Shown: positions 41,175 to 49,105, counted from the first letter of the stretch. The stretch: 49,105 nucleotides of DNA from Rhodovarius lipocyclicus (GCF_009900765.1 NZ_JAAABL010000029.1:1-49105); one strand, 5' to 3'. Numbers and translations are program-made. Notes: generated by a model not told the origin, from the letters alone.

Positions 41175-41935
41175 TGCATCGTCTCCGGGCCCTTCATGTC
41201 GCGGATGCCGGCCTCGGGCAGGATGCCGAGGCGGCGCGCCACTTCCTGATAGGCTTCCTCGACCTTGCCCAGGTCGCGGCGGAAGCGGTCCTTGTCCATC
41301 TTCTCGCCGGTCTTGGCATCCCACAGGCGGCAATTGTCCGGGCTGATCTCATCGGCCAGCACCAGGCGCATCTCGTCGTTTTCCCAGATGCGGCCGAACT
41401 CGATCTTGAAGTCCACCAGCACGATGCCGACGCCCAGCAGCAGCCCGCACAGGAAATCGTTGATGCGCAGGGTCATCTGCACGATCTCGTCGATGTCCTG
41501 GGTGGTGGCCCAGCCGAAGGCGGTGATGTGCTCCTCGCTCACCATCGGGTCCTGCAGGCCATCGTTCTTGTAGTAATACTCGATGATGGAGCGCGGCAGG
41601 CGGGTGCCTTCCTGGATGCCCAGGCGCGTGGACAGGCTGCCGGCGGCGACATTGCGCACGACGACTTCCAGCGGAATGATCTCCACCTCTCGCACCAGCT
41701 GCTCGCGCATGTTCAGGCGGCGGATGAAGTGAGTGGGGATGCCGATCTCCGCCAGGCGCGTCATCAGGTATTCGCTGATGCGGTTGTTGAGCACGCCCTT
41801 GCCGGTGATCGTGCCCTTCTTCTGCGCGTTGAAGGCGGTGGCGTCGTCCTTGAAATACTGGACGATCGTGCCGGGCTCGGGCCCCTCAAAGAGGATCTTG
41901 GCCTTGCCCTCATAGATCTGACGCCTGCGTGCCAT
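41171..41935 (-). CDS. purC: Phosphoribosylaminoimidazole-succinocarboxamide (SAICAR) synthase
   Basis: A 254-residue ATP-dependent ligase joining CAIR and aspartate. [33 protein letters not shown] at the N-terminus, [16 protein letters not shown], and [12 protein letters not shown] with [14 protein letters not shown] are the PurC signatures. The start is the ATG at 41935. Upstream in-frame codons read through the gap and the NRDE gene. It is followed by purS with a four-base overlap and belongs to a dispersed minus-strand purine cluster with purB and purQ. Confidence 0.97.
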   Translation of the reverse strand: MARRRQIYEGKAKILFEGPEPGTIVQYFKDDATAFNAQKKGTITGKGVLNNRISEYLMTRLAEIGIPTHFIRRLNMREQLVREVEIIPLEVVVRNVAAGSLSTRLGIQEGTRLPRSIIEYYYKNDGLQDPMVSEEHITAFGWATTQDIDEIVQMTLRINDFLCGLLLGVGIVLVDFKIEFGRIWENDEMRLVLADEISPDNCRLWDAKTGEKMDKDRFRRDLGKVEEAYQEVARRLGILPEAGIRDMKGPETMQ

Positions 41936-41975
41936 GGCGGAATTCCTTGAGTGCGGGGGCGGTATAGCAGCGGGT

Positions 41976-42695
41976 TCAGCCGAGGGCCACAGCCCCGAAC
42001 CCCGTTCGGCGCGGCCAAACGGCCGAGAAATGCCATTCCTGCCATGCGCCCAGCGCGAGAATCGAGGAGCAGACGGTGCCGAACCCCCCTTCCGGGGGCA
42101 GAAGCAGCTGTTCGGCGCGCCCGCCCAGGGAATCGGCCAGCCGCTCGAGCCACTCCGCCCAGTCCTCGGGCGAATCCGGCGCACGTGCCGCGCGCCACAG
42201 CGGCAGGTGCCGCCGGATTCGGGGGCTGTGCATGTCGTTGGGCGGATGGGCGGTGACCATGGACAGGCCCGGGGGCAGGGGGGCGGGCTCGGCATGGCCC
42301 TCGCCCAGCCCGGCCAGGAACACCCCGCCCCAGGCATCGGCCAGCACCATGTTGAAGGGGCGCCATTCGGCGGCGTCCAGCCCGGCCACGATCGCCGCGG
42401 CTTCGTGCGCGGTGCGCCCGGCCAGGGCCAGCAGCGGCAATTCCCCGCGGGAGCGCTTGCCGGGCGCCGGGCCCAGGCTGCCCGCGCGGTTCAGCACGCT
42501 GGCCACCACGCCATGGCGGTTGATGGCCATCCAGCTGCCGCCCGCCGTCAGATCCCGCCCGCCGGTGATGCCGGGGTGGCCTGGCCAATGGGCGGCGGGG
42601 GCCGCCCAGGCCCGGTCCAGGCGTTCATCGCGGTTGGCGGCCAGCATGACCGGCCAGGGATGGCCCGGCCGGTGCAGCAGGATCACGGTACACAT
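41976..42695 (-). CDS. NRDE family (TANGO2-like) protein
   Basis: A 239-residue protein beginning MCTVILL with [11 protein letters not shown], the NRDE motif that names the family. Also seen are [26 protein letters not shown] and [11 protein letters not shown]. The N-terminal Cys2 is the position of the nucleophile in Ntn-hydrolase-like folds; relatives have been linked to haem or lipid handling, but the activity is not settled. It lies between a secreted-protein gene and purC. Confidence 0.88.
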   Translation of the reverse strand: MCTVILLHRPGHPWPVMLAANRDERLDRAWAAPAAHWPGHPGITGGRDLTAGGSWMAINRHGVVASVLNRAGSLGPAPGKRSRGELPLLALAGRTAHEAAAIVAGLDAAEWRPFNMVLADAWGGVFLAGLGEGHAEPAPLPPGLSMVTAHPPNDMHSPRIRRHLPLWRAARAPDSPEDWAEWLERLADSLGGRAEQLLLPPEGGFGTVCSSILALGAWQEWHFSAVWPRRTGFGAVALG

Positions 42696-42728
42696 GCCGG
42701 GAGTTATGCCCCCGGCAAGGGCTGGCGG

Positions 42729-43004
42729 CTACCAGCGCCGCCAGTGATGGTGGTGCGGCCGCCACGCCCAGGGGGGCGGGCCCACATACACCCGCCGCGG
42801 CGGCGGGATGTACACCGGCGGCGGCACATAGACCGGGCGCGGCGCGTAATAGACCGGAGGCGGCGGCGGCGGCGCGTAATAGGCCGGCGGGGCATAGCCG
42901 CCGGGCTTGTCGTAATACTGCGCCGAAGCCTCCGAGGGGGAGAGCGCGATACCGGCGCCGAGAACCAGCGCCGGAACCGCCAGAAGCCTGAACATGGACC
43001 GCAT
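42729..43004 (-). CDS. Secreted Pro/Tyr-rich protein of unknown function
   Basis: A 91-residue protein with a signal peptide (MRSMFRLLAVPALVLGAGIALSPSEASAQ, cleavage expected after ASA) and a mature part made almost entirely of Tyr-, Pro- and Val-rich repeats (YYAPPPPPPVYYAP, VYVPPPVYIPPP), ending in a His/Trp-rich HHHHWRRW. The start at 43004 is fixed by GGAGGA nine bases upstream. Such small periplasmic proteins are common in Acetobacteraceae. The terminal histidine run could bind metal. No function is known. Confidence 0.7.
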   Translation of the reverse strand: MRSMFRLLAVPALVLGAGIALSPSEASAQYYDKPGGYAPPAYYAPPPPPPVYYAPRPVYVPPPVYIPPPRRVYVGPPPWAWRPHHHHWRRW

Positions 43005-43069
43005 GGCTGGTTCCTCCTTGCGTATAACCGGCAATATGGTCCCGGGTTGCGGCGGAATCAGGGCATCAT

Positions 43070-44401
43070 TCAGCCGAAAACGCGGGAGAAGATGGTCTCC
43101 ACATTCACGAAGTCGCGGGCCGGGTCCATCACCTTGTCCAGGGTCGCGGCGTCGATGCGGGCTGCCACATCCGGGCTGGCCAGCAGGTTGTCGCGGAACT
43201 TCCTTGCATCGGCGCGGCCGAGCTTGGTCCAGGTTTCCATCGCGGCCTTCTGCACGGCGGCGTAGGATTCCTCACGCGACAGCCCCGCCTGGGTCAGCGC
43301 CAGCAGCACCTTCTGGCTGTGCACCACCCCGCCCAGGGATTCGAGGTTCTCGGTCATGCGCTCGGCATAGATGGTCAGCTTGTCCATCATGCCCGCCAGC
43401 CGCATCAGCGCGAAATCCAGCGCGATGGTGGCATCCGGCCCGATCACCCGCTCCACCGAGGAATGGCTGATGTCGCGCTCATGCCACAGCGCCACATTCT
43501 CCAGCGCGGGGCCGGCATAGCCGCGCACCAGGCGGGCGATGCCGGTGATGTTCTCGCTCAGCACCGGGTTGCGCTTATGCGGCATGGCCGAGCTGCCCTT
43601 CTGCCCGGCATGGAAGAACTCCTCCGCCTCCCGCACCTCGGAGCGCTGCAGGTGGCGCACTTCCACCGCCAGCCGTTCCACGCTGGAAGCCACGACGGCC
43701 AGCGCCGAGAAATAGGCGGCGTGCCGGTCGCGCGGGATCACCTGGGTGGAGACGGGCTCCACCGTCAGCCCCAGCTTCTCGGCCACGAAGGCCTCCACGC
43801 GCGGATCGGTGGAGGCGAAGGTGCCCACGGGGCCCGAGATGGCGCAGGTCGCCACCTCCGCCCGGGCGGCCACCAGGCGCGCGCGGTTGCGCACGAACTC
43901 GGCGTAATGCCCGGCCAGCTTCAGGCCGAAGGTGGTGGGCTCGGCATGGATGCCGTGGCTGCGGCCGATGGTGGGGGTGTATTTGTGCTCGATCGCGCGC
44001 TTCTTCAGCGCGGCCAGCACGGCGTCCACATCGGCGATCAGCAGGTCCGCCGCGCGCACCATCTGCACTGCCAGCGCCGTATCCAGCACGTCCGAGCTGG
44101 TCATGCCCTGGTGCATGAAGCGGGAGGAGGGGCCGATGCCCTGGCCCATCCAGGTGAGGAAGGCGATGACGTCATGGCGCGTCACGCGCTCGATGGCGTC
44201 GATCTCCTCGACCGCGGCGGCGTCGATGGAGGCGGCGCGCGGGCCGCCCTTCTCGCGGATCTCGCGGGCGGCTTCCTCGGGGATGGTGCCGAACTTCGCC
44301 ATCGCCTCGGCGGCCAGTGCCTCGATCTCGAACCAGATACGGAAGCGTTCCTCGGGGGACCAGATGGCGGCCATCTCGGGGCGGGTATAGCGCGGAACCA
44401 T
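43070..44401 (-). CDS. purB: Adenylosuccinate lyase
   Basis: A 443-residue fumarase-superfamily enzyme acting twice in purine synthesis (SAICAR and adenylosuccinate cleavage). [20 protein letters not shown] is the typical start. [23 protein letters not shown] and [14 protein letters not shown] line the active site. The superfamily signature is [22 protein letters not shown] precedes the start. It is first of the minus-strand purine group (purB, secreted protein, NRDE, purC, purS, small proteins, purQ) and divergent from terC. Confidence 0.97.
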   Translation of the reverse strand: MVPRYTRPEMAAIWSPEERFRIWFEIEALAAEAMAKFGTIPEEAAREIREKGGPRAASIDAAAVEEIDAIERVTRHDVIAFLTWMGQGIGPSSRFMHQGMTSSDVLDTALAVQMVRAADLLIADVDAVLAALKKRAIEHKYTPTIGRSHGIHAEPTTFGLKLAGHYAEFVRNRARLVAARAEVATCAISGPVGTFASTDPRVEAFVAEKLGLTVEPVSTQVIPRDRHAAYFSALAVVASSVERLAVEVRHLQRSEVREAEEFFHAGQKGSSAMPHKRNPVLSENITGIARLVRGYAGPALENVALWHERDISHSSVERVIGPDATIALDFALMRLAGMMDKLTIYAERMTENLESLGGVVHSQKVLLALTQAGLSREESYAAVQKAAMETWTKLGRADARKFRDNLLASPDVAARIDAATLDKVMDPARDFVNVETIFSRVFG

Positions 44402-44539
44402 GCGGCCTCCTGCAATTTCCGGGGGTATTCGGCCTCCCTTTGGCCCCGCCGGGCCACAATGTCCAGAGCATGCGCGAATTCGGCGGCAACCAGTCGCTTT
44501 AAGCTTGCCGGAATGTGGCTGAATGTTTAAGTGCGGCCC

Positions 44540-44545
44540 GATAAT
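44540..44545 (+). promoter_or_regulatory. Possible -10 box upstream of the first tandem terC gene
   Basis: GATAAT matches TATAAT in five of six positions and lies 24 bp upstream of the ATG at 44569. A matching -35 box at the usual spacing is poor. It is in the 167-bp gap between divergent purB and terC. Confidence 0.3.
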
Positions 44546-44568
44546 CTCATGAGGTCAAAGGGTTCCGG

Positions 44569-45336
44569 ATGATGCCTGATTGGGCAATTCCGCTGTTGCA
44601 GGTGTTGATGATCGACATCGTGCTGGCGGGTGACAACGCGATCGTCGTGGGCATGGCCGCTGCCGGCCTGCCGAGCGATCAGCGCAGAAAAGCCATCCTG
44701 CTGGGTATCGGTGCCGCCACTGTCATGCGCATCGGTTTCGCGGCCATCACCACCCAGCTTCTGGCCATCGTGGGCCTGACACTGGCCGGCGGCGTGCTGC
44801 TGCTGTGGGTCTGCTGGAAGATGTTCCGCGAATTGCGGCACAGCCAGGCCGAGCAGGCCGAGGCGCTGCATAACGGCGAAGCGGCCGACGCGCCCCGCAA
44901 GACATTGGGCCAGGCGGTCATCCAGATCCTGGTGGCCGATGTCTCCATGTCGCTGGACAATGTGCTGGCGGTGGCCGGTGCCGCCAAGGAACATCCCTAT
45001 GTGCTGGTGTTCGGCCTGGCGATCTCGGTGGTGCTGATGGGCGTGGCCGCGACCTTCATCGCGCGGCTGCTGAACAACCATCGCTGGATCGCCTGGGTGG
45101 GCCTGCTGATCATCCTGTACGTGGCCGGCGCCATGGTCTGGGACGGCACGCATGAGGTGGCGGAGCGCGTTCCCGGCTCCTACGCCTTCCTGTTGCTGCC
45201 GCTGGGCTATCTGGCGCTGCCGGGTGTTTTCCCGGCCTGGCTCTGGGCGGGTGCCACGGTGGTGCAGATCCTGGTGATCGCCACGGTCTGCACCCTGGTG
45301 GTGGACAGCGTGCAGAAGGCGCTGCGCCGGCACTGA
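44569..45336 (+). CDS. TerC family integral membrane protein (YjbE type)
   Basis: A 255-residue protein with about seven transmembrane helices. The two conserved acidic motifs are LMIDIVLAGDNAIVVGMA (N-terminal helix) and LVADVSMSLDNVLAVAGAA (central helix), as in YjbE/YceF-type TerC proteins linked to manganese export or metal loading of exported enzymes. AAAGGG lies six bases before the ATG pair at 44569/44572. A second, related terC gene follows 129 bp downstream, across a terminator. Confidence 0.92.
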   Translation: MMPDWAIPLLQVLMIDIVLAGDNAIVVGMAAAGLPSDQRRKAILLGIGAATVMRIGFAAITTQLLAIVGLTLAGGVLLLWVCWKMFRELRHSQAEQAEALHNGEAADAPRKTLGQAVIQILVADVSMSLDNVLAVAGAAKEHPYVLVFGLAISVVLMGVAATFIARLLNNHRWIAWVGLLIILYVAGAMVWDGTHEVAERVPGSYAFLLLPLGYLALPGVFPAWLWAGATVVQILVIATVCTLVVDSVQKALRRH

Positions 45337-45346
45337 GGCCGCTTCC

Positions 45347-45371
45347 GCCCCGGCGTCAGGCACGCCGGGGC
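45347..45371 (+). terminator. Strong hairpin after the first tandem terC gene
   Basis: GCCCCGGCGT (45347-45356), loop CAGGC, ACGCCGGGGC (45362-45371): a 10-bp perfect stem 10 bp after the stop. There is no T-run, so it could end transcription only with Rho, or protect the 3' end. Confidence 0.45.
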
Positions 45372-45411
45372 ACATTGCGGGTCTCGTTTCCTCGGCTTAA
45401 GACATGGGCCC

Positions 45412-45444
45412 GGGCGTGCATCGCGCACGCCCGCGACCTTTTTT
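45412..45444 (+). terminator. Rho-independent terminator or attenuator in front of the second tandem terC gene
   Basis: GGGCGTGC (45412-45419), loop ATCGC, GCACGCCC (45425-45432), then GCGACC and six T. The T-run ends 21 bp before the ATG at 45466, which leaves little room for a promoter after it. It may therefore lie inside the leader of the second terC gene and act as an attenuator. Confidence 0.7.
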
Positions 45445-45465
45445 GCCGGGGAGAATATTGGGCTC

Positions 45466-46137
45466 ATGGATCTCGCGACTTTCGCAGCCAGCTGGGACTG
45501 GGGTGTTCTGGGTAAGATCCTGGGCGCGAACATCATCCTCTCCGGCGACAACGCGGTTCTGATCGCCCTGGCGGCCGCCGGCCTGCCGGCCGCGCAGCGC
45601 AGCCGCGCCATCATGATCGGCATGGTGCTGGCTGTGGTGCTGCGCATCGTGCTCAGCCTGGCCGCCGCCTTCCTGCTGGAAATCCCGGGCATCATGCTGC
45701 TGGGCGGCCTGGTGCTGCTGTGGATCGCCTATGGTTTCTACAAGGAAACCCGCAGCAAGAACGAGGGCACCGAGGTGGACGAGGACGGCGACGGCGTGCC
45801 CGACGTCAAGACCATGGGCACCGCGCTGCGCCAGATCGTGATCGCCGACCTTTCCATGTCGCTGGACAATGTGCTGGCCGTGGCGGGTGCGGCGGGCAAC
45901 AACATGCCCATGCTGATCATCGGCCTGGTCATCTCCATCCTGCTCATGGGTGTCGCGGCCTCCGTGATCGCCAAGCTGCTGGAGCGCTACTCCTGGATCG
46001 CCTATGTCGGCGTGGCCCTGATCCTGTGGATCGGCGTCGAGATGGTCTGGCATGACCTGCACCACTTCATCAACTTCGGCGGTGCCACCACCAGCATGAT
46101 CGTGCCGGTGGAACAGGCCGGGACTCGCCTGGGCTGA
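45466..46137 (+). CDS. TerC family integral membrane protein with DxDxDG loop
   Basis: A 223-residue TerC protein with about seven helices. The motif pair is IILSGDNAVLIALAAAGLP and VIADLSMSLDNVLAVAGAAG. Between them the cytoplasmic loop contains VDEDGDGVPDVK (about residues 105-116), a DxDxDG calcium-binding-type motif absent from the upstream paralogue. GGGGAG lies about 12 bases before the ATG. Its stop overlaps the next ATG (TGATG), so it is co-translated with the lipoprotein gene. A metal transport or metal-loading role is likely from the family. Confidence 0.92.
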   Translation: MDLATFAASWDWGVLGKILGANIILSGDNAVLIALAAAGLPAAQRSRAIMIGMVLAVVLRIVLSLAAAFLLEIPGIMLLGGLVLLWIAYGFYKETRSKNEGTEVDEDGDGVPDVKTMGTALRQIVIADLSMSLDNVLAVAGAAGNNMPMLIIGLVISILLMGVAASVIAKLLERYSWIAYVGVALILWIGVEMVWHDLHHFINFGGATTSMIVPVEQAGTRLG

Positions 46138-46679
46138 TGCGGCGCCTGGCCACATTCTCGCTGCTGCTGGGCCTGGCGGCCTGCGCGGTGCCGGAGGAAA
46201 CCCCTCCGGAGACCGCGGCGGCCCCCGCCACGCGCCGCACGCCCCAGGAACTGGCCGCGCGCCTGCCGGAACGGCTGGAGCAGTTCCAGCGCGGCAACCC
46301 GGCCCAACTGCCGGGTGGCCAGGGGGTGGAATACCCCTACGCCACACCCGGCCGGCGGATCGCGGGCCAGGTGCAGCTGCGGGCCGTCACCGGCCCGGTG
46401 GGCACGGAGGCGCTGGATTCCGAGCTGCGCGCCATGGCGGCCGAGGCCACCGCCGGCCCGCAGCACCGCCGCCTGCGTGAGCGCGGGCGCGAAAGCGTGG
46501 CGGGGCTGAACTGCATCACGCTGGAAGGCAATTTCGGCCGCATGCCGGTGGACAGCCTGGCCTGTGCCGGGGCGTTCGGCGGGAAGGTGCTGCGCCTGCG
46601 CCTGACCATGGCGCGCCGCGAAGGCCGGATGGATGAGGCCAAGCGCTTCGCCGAGGGGATCGCGGCGGCGCTGCGGTAG
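46137..46679 (+). CDS. Putative lipoprotein, function unknown
   Basis: A 180-residue protein with a lipoprotein signal (MRRLATFSLLLGLAAC, lipobox LAAC, Cys16) and a mature part with a Pro/Thr-rich linker (residues 17-35). YATPGRRIAGQVQLRAV and SVAGLNCITLEGNFGRMPVDSLACAG follow, including two further cysteines. I do not recognise the family. Its ATG overlaps the terC stop by one base, so a partnership with that TerC protein is plausible but unproven. Confidence 0.8.
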   Translation: MRRLATFSLLLGLAACAVPEETPPETAAAPATRRTPQELAARLPERLEQFQRGNPAQLPGGQGVEYPYATPGRRIAGQVQLRAVTGPVGTEALDSELRAMAAEATAGPQHRRLRERGRESVAGLNCITLEGNFGRMPVDSLACAGAFGGKVLRLRLTMARREGRMDEAKRFAEGIAAALR

Positions 46680-46683
46680 TTGG

Positions 46684-48297
46684 CTACATCAGATTGATAT
46701 AGCGCGCGGCCTCCGCCCCGGGTTCGCCCCGGTCGAAGGCCGCCGCTTTCGCCACGATGGCCTTGTCGGCCTCGGTCATGCGCCGTTCCTCGCGCAGATG
46801 CTCGGTCCAGCTGCCGGTCACCCACAATTCGACGAAGCGTTCCGGGTGGGCCACGTTCTCATACAGGCGCCACAGCGTGGCCCCCGCGCGCATCCGCACC
46901 CGCCGCACTTCCTCCATATGCGACAGGAAGGCCATGCGGTCGGCGGGCGTGATGGAGTAGCGCACGGTTTCCAGCACCCGGCCCTGATCGGCGTGCAGCA
47001 GGTCCCGCAGCTCGGCGGCGGCGGGTTCGGGGCGGATGTGGCGCGCGGTGTGCTCGGGGCGCGTGTCGGAGCTTTCGGCATCCAGCCCATGATGGCGCAC
47101 CAGCAGGGCGGAGCCCGCGCCCAGCACCGCGAACAGGCACAGCGCGCCCGGCACGCCCATATGGCTGCCGAGCCAGCCCGCGCAGACCGAGCCCGCCGCC
47201 ATCGCCCCGAAGAAGCTCATCTGATAAATGCCGAGCGCCCGCGCCCGCACCCAGTTGGGCGCGGCGAGGGAGGCCGCGGCCTGCAGCGTGCTGGCCCCGG
47301 CCAGCCAGCACATGCCGTAGACGAAGATGCCCAGCGCCGCCGCCGGCCAGCCGAGCCCGAGCGGCGCCGCCAGCCCCAGCAGCGCCATGGCGCCCGAGGA
47401 GATGACGGAGGCGCGCAGCACGATCGCCCCCCGCCCGTAGCGGGCGCGGAAGCGCGGCATGATGAAGCCCGCGAACACCGCCCCGGCCCCCATGCAGCCC
47501 AGCATCAGGCCGAAGGCCTCGGCGCCCAGCCCCAGCTCCTGGCGGACCAGCAGCGGCATCAACCCCCAGACCGCCGCGCCGAACAGGAAGAACACCATGG
47601 CGCGCAGGATCGCGGCCTTCACGGCCGGGGTGGCGGAGACGAAGCGCATGCCCACCCGGATGGCGGAGAAGAAGCTTTCGGGCGGCAGGGCGGGGCGGGG
47701 GGCCGTGCGCTTCCAGAACAGCAGCGCGACCGCCAGGGCGGTTATACACAGCGCGTTGAGCGCGAAGGCGGTGCCCACGCCGAAGCTGGCCACGATCAGC
47801 CCGCCCACGGCCGGGCCCAGCGCGCGGGCGATGTTGAAGTTGATCCCGTTCAGCGCGATGGCGCCCACCAGATCCTCACGCGGGACCAGCTCCGGCGTGG
47901 TGGCGGCCCAGCCGGGGAAGCTCATGGCCATGCCGCAGCCCAGCAGGAAGGTGAAGCCCAGCAGCGACCAGGCGCCGAGCCCGCCCGAGAGTTCGGTGAC
48001 GACCAGCAGCACGGCGGCGGCGAACAGCCAGATCTGGGTCAGCAGCAGATAGGCCCGGCGCTCCATGATGTCGGCCAGCGCGCCGGAGGGCAGGGCGAGC
48101 AGGAAGACCGGCAGCATGGAGGCGGCCTGCACCATGGAGACCATGGCGGGCGAGGGCGCGAGCGAGGTCATCAGCCAGCCGGCGGCGGTGTTCTGGATCC
48201 AGAGGCCGATGTTGGAGGCGAGGCTGGCGCACCAGAGCAGCCTGAAGGCCGGGTGGCGAAGCGGAGCGAAGGCGCTGGGTGCGGGCATGGCGCCCAT
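46684..48297 (-). CDS. MFS transporter with fused C-terminal alpha/beta-barrel (ABM-like) domain
   Basis: A 537-residue protein. The first 410 residues are an MFS exporter of the MFS_3/enterobactin-exporter type, with about 12 helices (FRLLWCASLASNIGLWIQNTAAGWLM at the start, LVGAIALNGINFNIARALGPAVGGL in the middle). The last 105 residues are soluble: TVRYSITPADRMAFLSHMEEVRRVRMRAGATLWRLYEN and RFVELWVTGSWTEHLREERRMTEAD resemble a dimeric alpha/beta barrel. This fusion is known in the family. Starts at 48297 or 48288 are both possible. The substrate is unknown. Confidence 0.9.
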   Translation of the reverse strand: MGAMPAPSAFAPLRHPAFRLLWCASLASNIGLWIQNTAAGWLMTSLAPSPAMVSMVQAASMLPVFLLALPSGALADIMERRAYLLLTQIWLFAAAVLLVVTELSGGLGAWSLLGFTFLLGCGMAMSFPGWAATTPELVPREDLVGAIALNGINFNIARALGPAVGGLIVASFGVGTAFALNALCITALAVALLFWKRTAPRPALPPESFFSAIRVGMRFVSATPAVKAAILRAMVFFLFGAAVWGLMPLLVRQELGLGAEAFGLMLGCMGAGAVFAGFIMPRFRARYGRGAIVLRASVISSGAMALLGLAAPLGLGWPAAALGIFVYGMCWLAGASTLQAAASLAAPNWVRARALGIYQMSFFGAMAAGSVCAGWLGSHMGVPGALCLFAVLGAGSALLVRHHGLDAESSDTRPEHTARHIRPEPAAAELRDLLHADQGRVLETVRYSITPADRMAFLSHMEEVRRVRMRAGATLWRLYENVAHPERFVELWVTGSWTEHLREERRMTEADKAIVAKAAAFDRGEPGAEAARYINLM

Positions 48298-48367
48298 ATA
48301 ACGTGAGGTTGCGGCTTTGGTGTGACCGCAAACGCAGGGCTGCCCCGCCCCGGCGTGCCTGCGGCAC

Positions 48368-48416
48368 GAAGCCAAGGCGGCGGACGCCGCCGCCCGGCGT
48401 TTGAGGGCACAAAAAG
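48368..48416. repeat. REP-like palindromic repeat, copy A
   Basis: GAAGCCAAGGCGGCGGACGC...GGCGTTTGAGGGCACAAAAA: same layout as copy B (48455-48503), with AAGCCAAG, a hairpin, GCCCGGCGT-TGAGGGCACAAAAA. It lies just upstream of the MFS gene. Confidence 0.75.
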
Positions 48417-48454
48417 ACTCCAAGGCCGCGAATGCGGCCCGCCGGCAGTCCGGC

Positions 48455-48503
48455 GAAGCCAAGCGGCCGGAGGGCCGCGCCCGGCGTCTGAGGGCACAAA
48501 AAA
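48455..48503. repeat. REP-like palindromic repeat, copy B
   Basis: GAAGCCAAGCGGCCGGAGGG...GGCGTCTGAGGGCACAAAAAA. Nearly the same as copy A 87 bp away and copy C at 16652. Each is preceded by a short CCGGC-type hairpin. Its A-run doubles as the T-run of the adjacent minus-strand terminator. Confidence 0.75.
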
Positions 48504-48505
48504 CA

Positions 48506-48546
48506 GCTGATGTCCGCAGCCGCTTCCAGCGGCTGCGGACATCAGC
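48506..48546 (-). terminator. Rho-independent terminator of the TonB-like gene
   Basis: Perfect 19-bp stem, GCTGATGTCCGCAGCCGCT (48506-48524) with AGCGGCTGCGGACATCAGC (48528-48546), and a 3-nt loop. Read on the minus strand it is followed by TGTTTTTTGTG. The stop codon of the gene (48544-48542) lies inside the stem. Confidence 0.9.
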
Positions 48547-49105
48547 GCCTGATCAGCACGTAGTTCACGGTCAGGTCCACTTCCACCCCGTTCGGGTCCG
48601 CGCCGGGGGGGAAGGCCGGCAGGCGCGCGCCGATGAAGGGGCGGGTGGTGCCGGTGTTCAGGGAAGGCGAGACGGAGGGCATCAGCATCCGCACCTGGCG
48701 CACCGTGCCGTCCGGGTTGGCGGTGATGCGCACGCGCACGGTGCCGCTTTCGCCCAGCTGGGCGGCCTCCTGCGGGTAATGCAGGTTCTGGTCCAGCCAG
48801 CGGCGGAAGGCGCCGGACCAGTCCGGGCCCACATTCGCGCCGCGCACCTGGACCTGGCTGTTGGGGGTGGTGCGGCCCTCGAAATGGCGCGGGTCCACCG
48901 ACAGGTCGAGCGGCGCGCGCGGCCCGAGCGGCCGGCCCGGCGTGGGGCGTGGCTGGGAGAGGTTGAAGCCCTCCGGCAGGAACACGCCCGGCAGGCTGGT
49001 GCGCGGCTGCGCCGGGCGCGGCTGGGGGCGGGGCTGCGGCGTGCGCTCGGCCACGCGCGGGGGCGGCGGCGGAATGGGCGGCGTGGGCAGCGCCTGGTCG
49101 GGCAC
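48542..49105 (-). CDS. TonB-like C-terminal domain protein (partial, 5' end outside window)
   Basis: At least 187 residues of a protein entering from the right edge. The visible N-terminal part is a Pro/Arg-rich spacer (PPIPPPPPRVAERTPQPRPQ). The C-terminus has LDQNLHYPQEAAQLGESGTVRVRITANPDGTVRQVRML, the TonB C-terminal fold that contacts outer-membrane receptors; YPQEA is typical. The GTG at the window edge may only be an internal codon, and the membrane anchor should lie further upstream. exbB/exbD are not visible. It ends in a strong terminator. Confidence 0.8.
   Translation of the reverse strand: MPDQALPTPPIPPPPPRVAERTPQPRPQPRPAQPRTSLPGVFLPEGFNLSQPRPTPGRPLGPRAPLDLSVDPRHFEGRTTPNSQVQVRGANVGPDWSGAFRRWLDQNLHYPQEAAQLGESGTVRVRITANPDGTVRQVRMLMPSVSPSLNTGTTRPFIGARLPAFPPGADPNGVEVDLTVNYVLIRR

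Noticed and set aside
42729-43004. Modified-peptide (RiPP) precursor
   Set aside because: The Pro/Tyr-rich protein has a plain Sec signal peptide and no maturation enzyme nearby, so a small envelope protein is more likely.
48171-48542. A 123-codon minus-strand open frame with an internal repeat of about 20 residues
   Set aside because: The apparent protein repeat is only the translation of the two palindromic DNA repeats at 48368 and 48455.

Overview
The window looks like chromosomal DNA of a GC-rich alphaproteobacterium, most likely a Roseomonas-like member of the Acetobacteraceae. Three things point there: a bacteriohopanepolyol tailoring cluster (hpnI-hpnJ-hpnK-hpnL), three TctC/Bug-type solute-binding proteins with no TctAB permease nearby, and GC-rich palindromic intergenic elements. 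Most genes are ordinary, intact and tightly packed. The placement rests on family recognition by eye; no database search was run.

Layout. 1-7.5 kb is an accessory stretch. It has the 5' end of a transposase gene, tctC plus a NylB-like serine hydrolase, an isocitrate/isopropylmalate-type dehydrogenase, a second tctC, and a decayed partial tandem duplication of a glyoxalase-like gene and a small C-terminally conserved gene. 6.3-10.2 kb (minus strand) carries an LCAD-type acyl-CoA dehydrogenase, an AMACR-like CaiB/BaiF protein, a GT-A type glycosyltransferase and a LysE-type exporter. 10.4-14.7 kb holds a soluble globin-MCP-PilZ sensor, tRNA-Glu(CUC), two small proteins (DUF2256 and DUF6476 types), rluD and rpoH. 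14.8-19.3 kb (minus) is hpnIJKL, which decorates bacteriohopanetetrol with glucosamine and a cyclitol ether. mlaA is divergent from it across only 27 bp.

20.5-21.8 kb has a WecA/MraY-superfamily enzyme and a tiny two-helix HIG1-like protein. 21.8-25.4 kb has an orphan molybdopterin hydroxylase large subunit and a GAF-GGDEF diguanylate cyclase. 25.5-31.3 kb is a tctC-hyuA-hyuB operon with a divergent LysR gene and a clear LysR-type operator. 31.3-36.4 kb has an Alx-type TerC protein, a lone tatA, the methionine-salvage genes mtnB-mtnD-mtnC, corA and a flavodoxin-fold oxidoreductase. 36.4-39.3 kb has an Uup-like ABC-F protein, a MaoC-type hydratase and a YbaK-type deacylase. 39.5-44.4 kb is a purine cluster (purB, NRDE protein, purC, purS, purQ) with small membrane and secreted proteins mixed in. 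44.6-46.7 kb has two further TerC proteins in tandem and a lipoprotein. The window ends with an MFS exporter carrying a fused C-terminal domain and a partial TonB-like gene.

No CRISPR array, prophage, rRNA operon or obvious new defence system is visible. The less ordinary items are the composite palindromic islands (3.5-3.8 kb and 39.3-39.5 kb), the inverted-repeat-bounded AT-rich element at 3627-3716, the decayed duplication at 4.8-6.3 kb, the possible rpoH thermometer hairpin, the terminator-like hairpin in front of the second TerC gene with its DxDxDG loop, and the tctC-plus-hydrolase operons.
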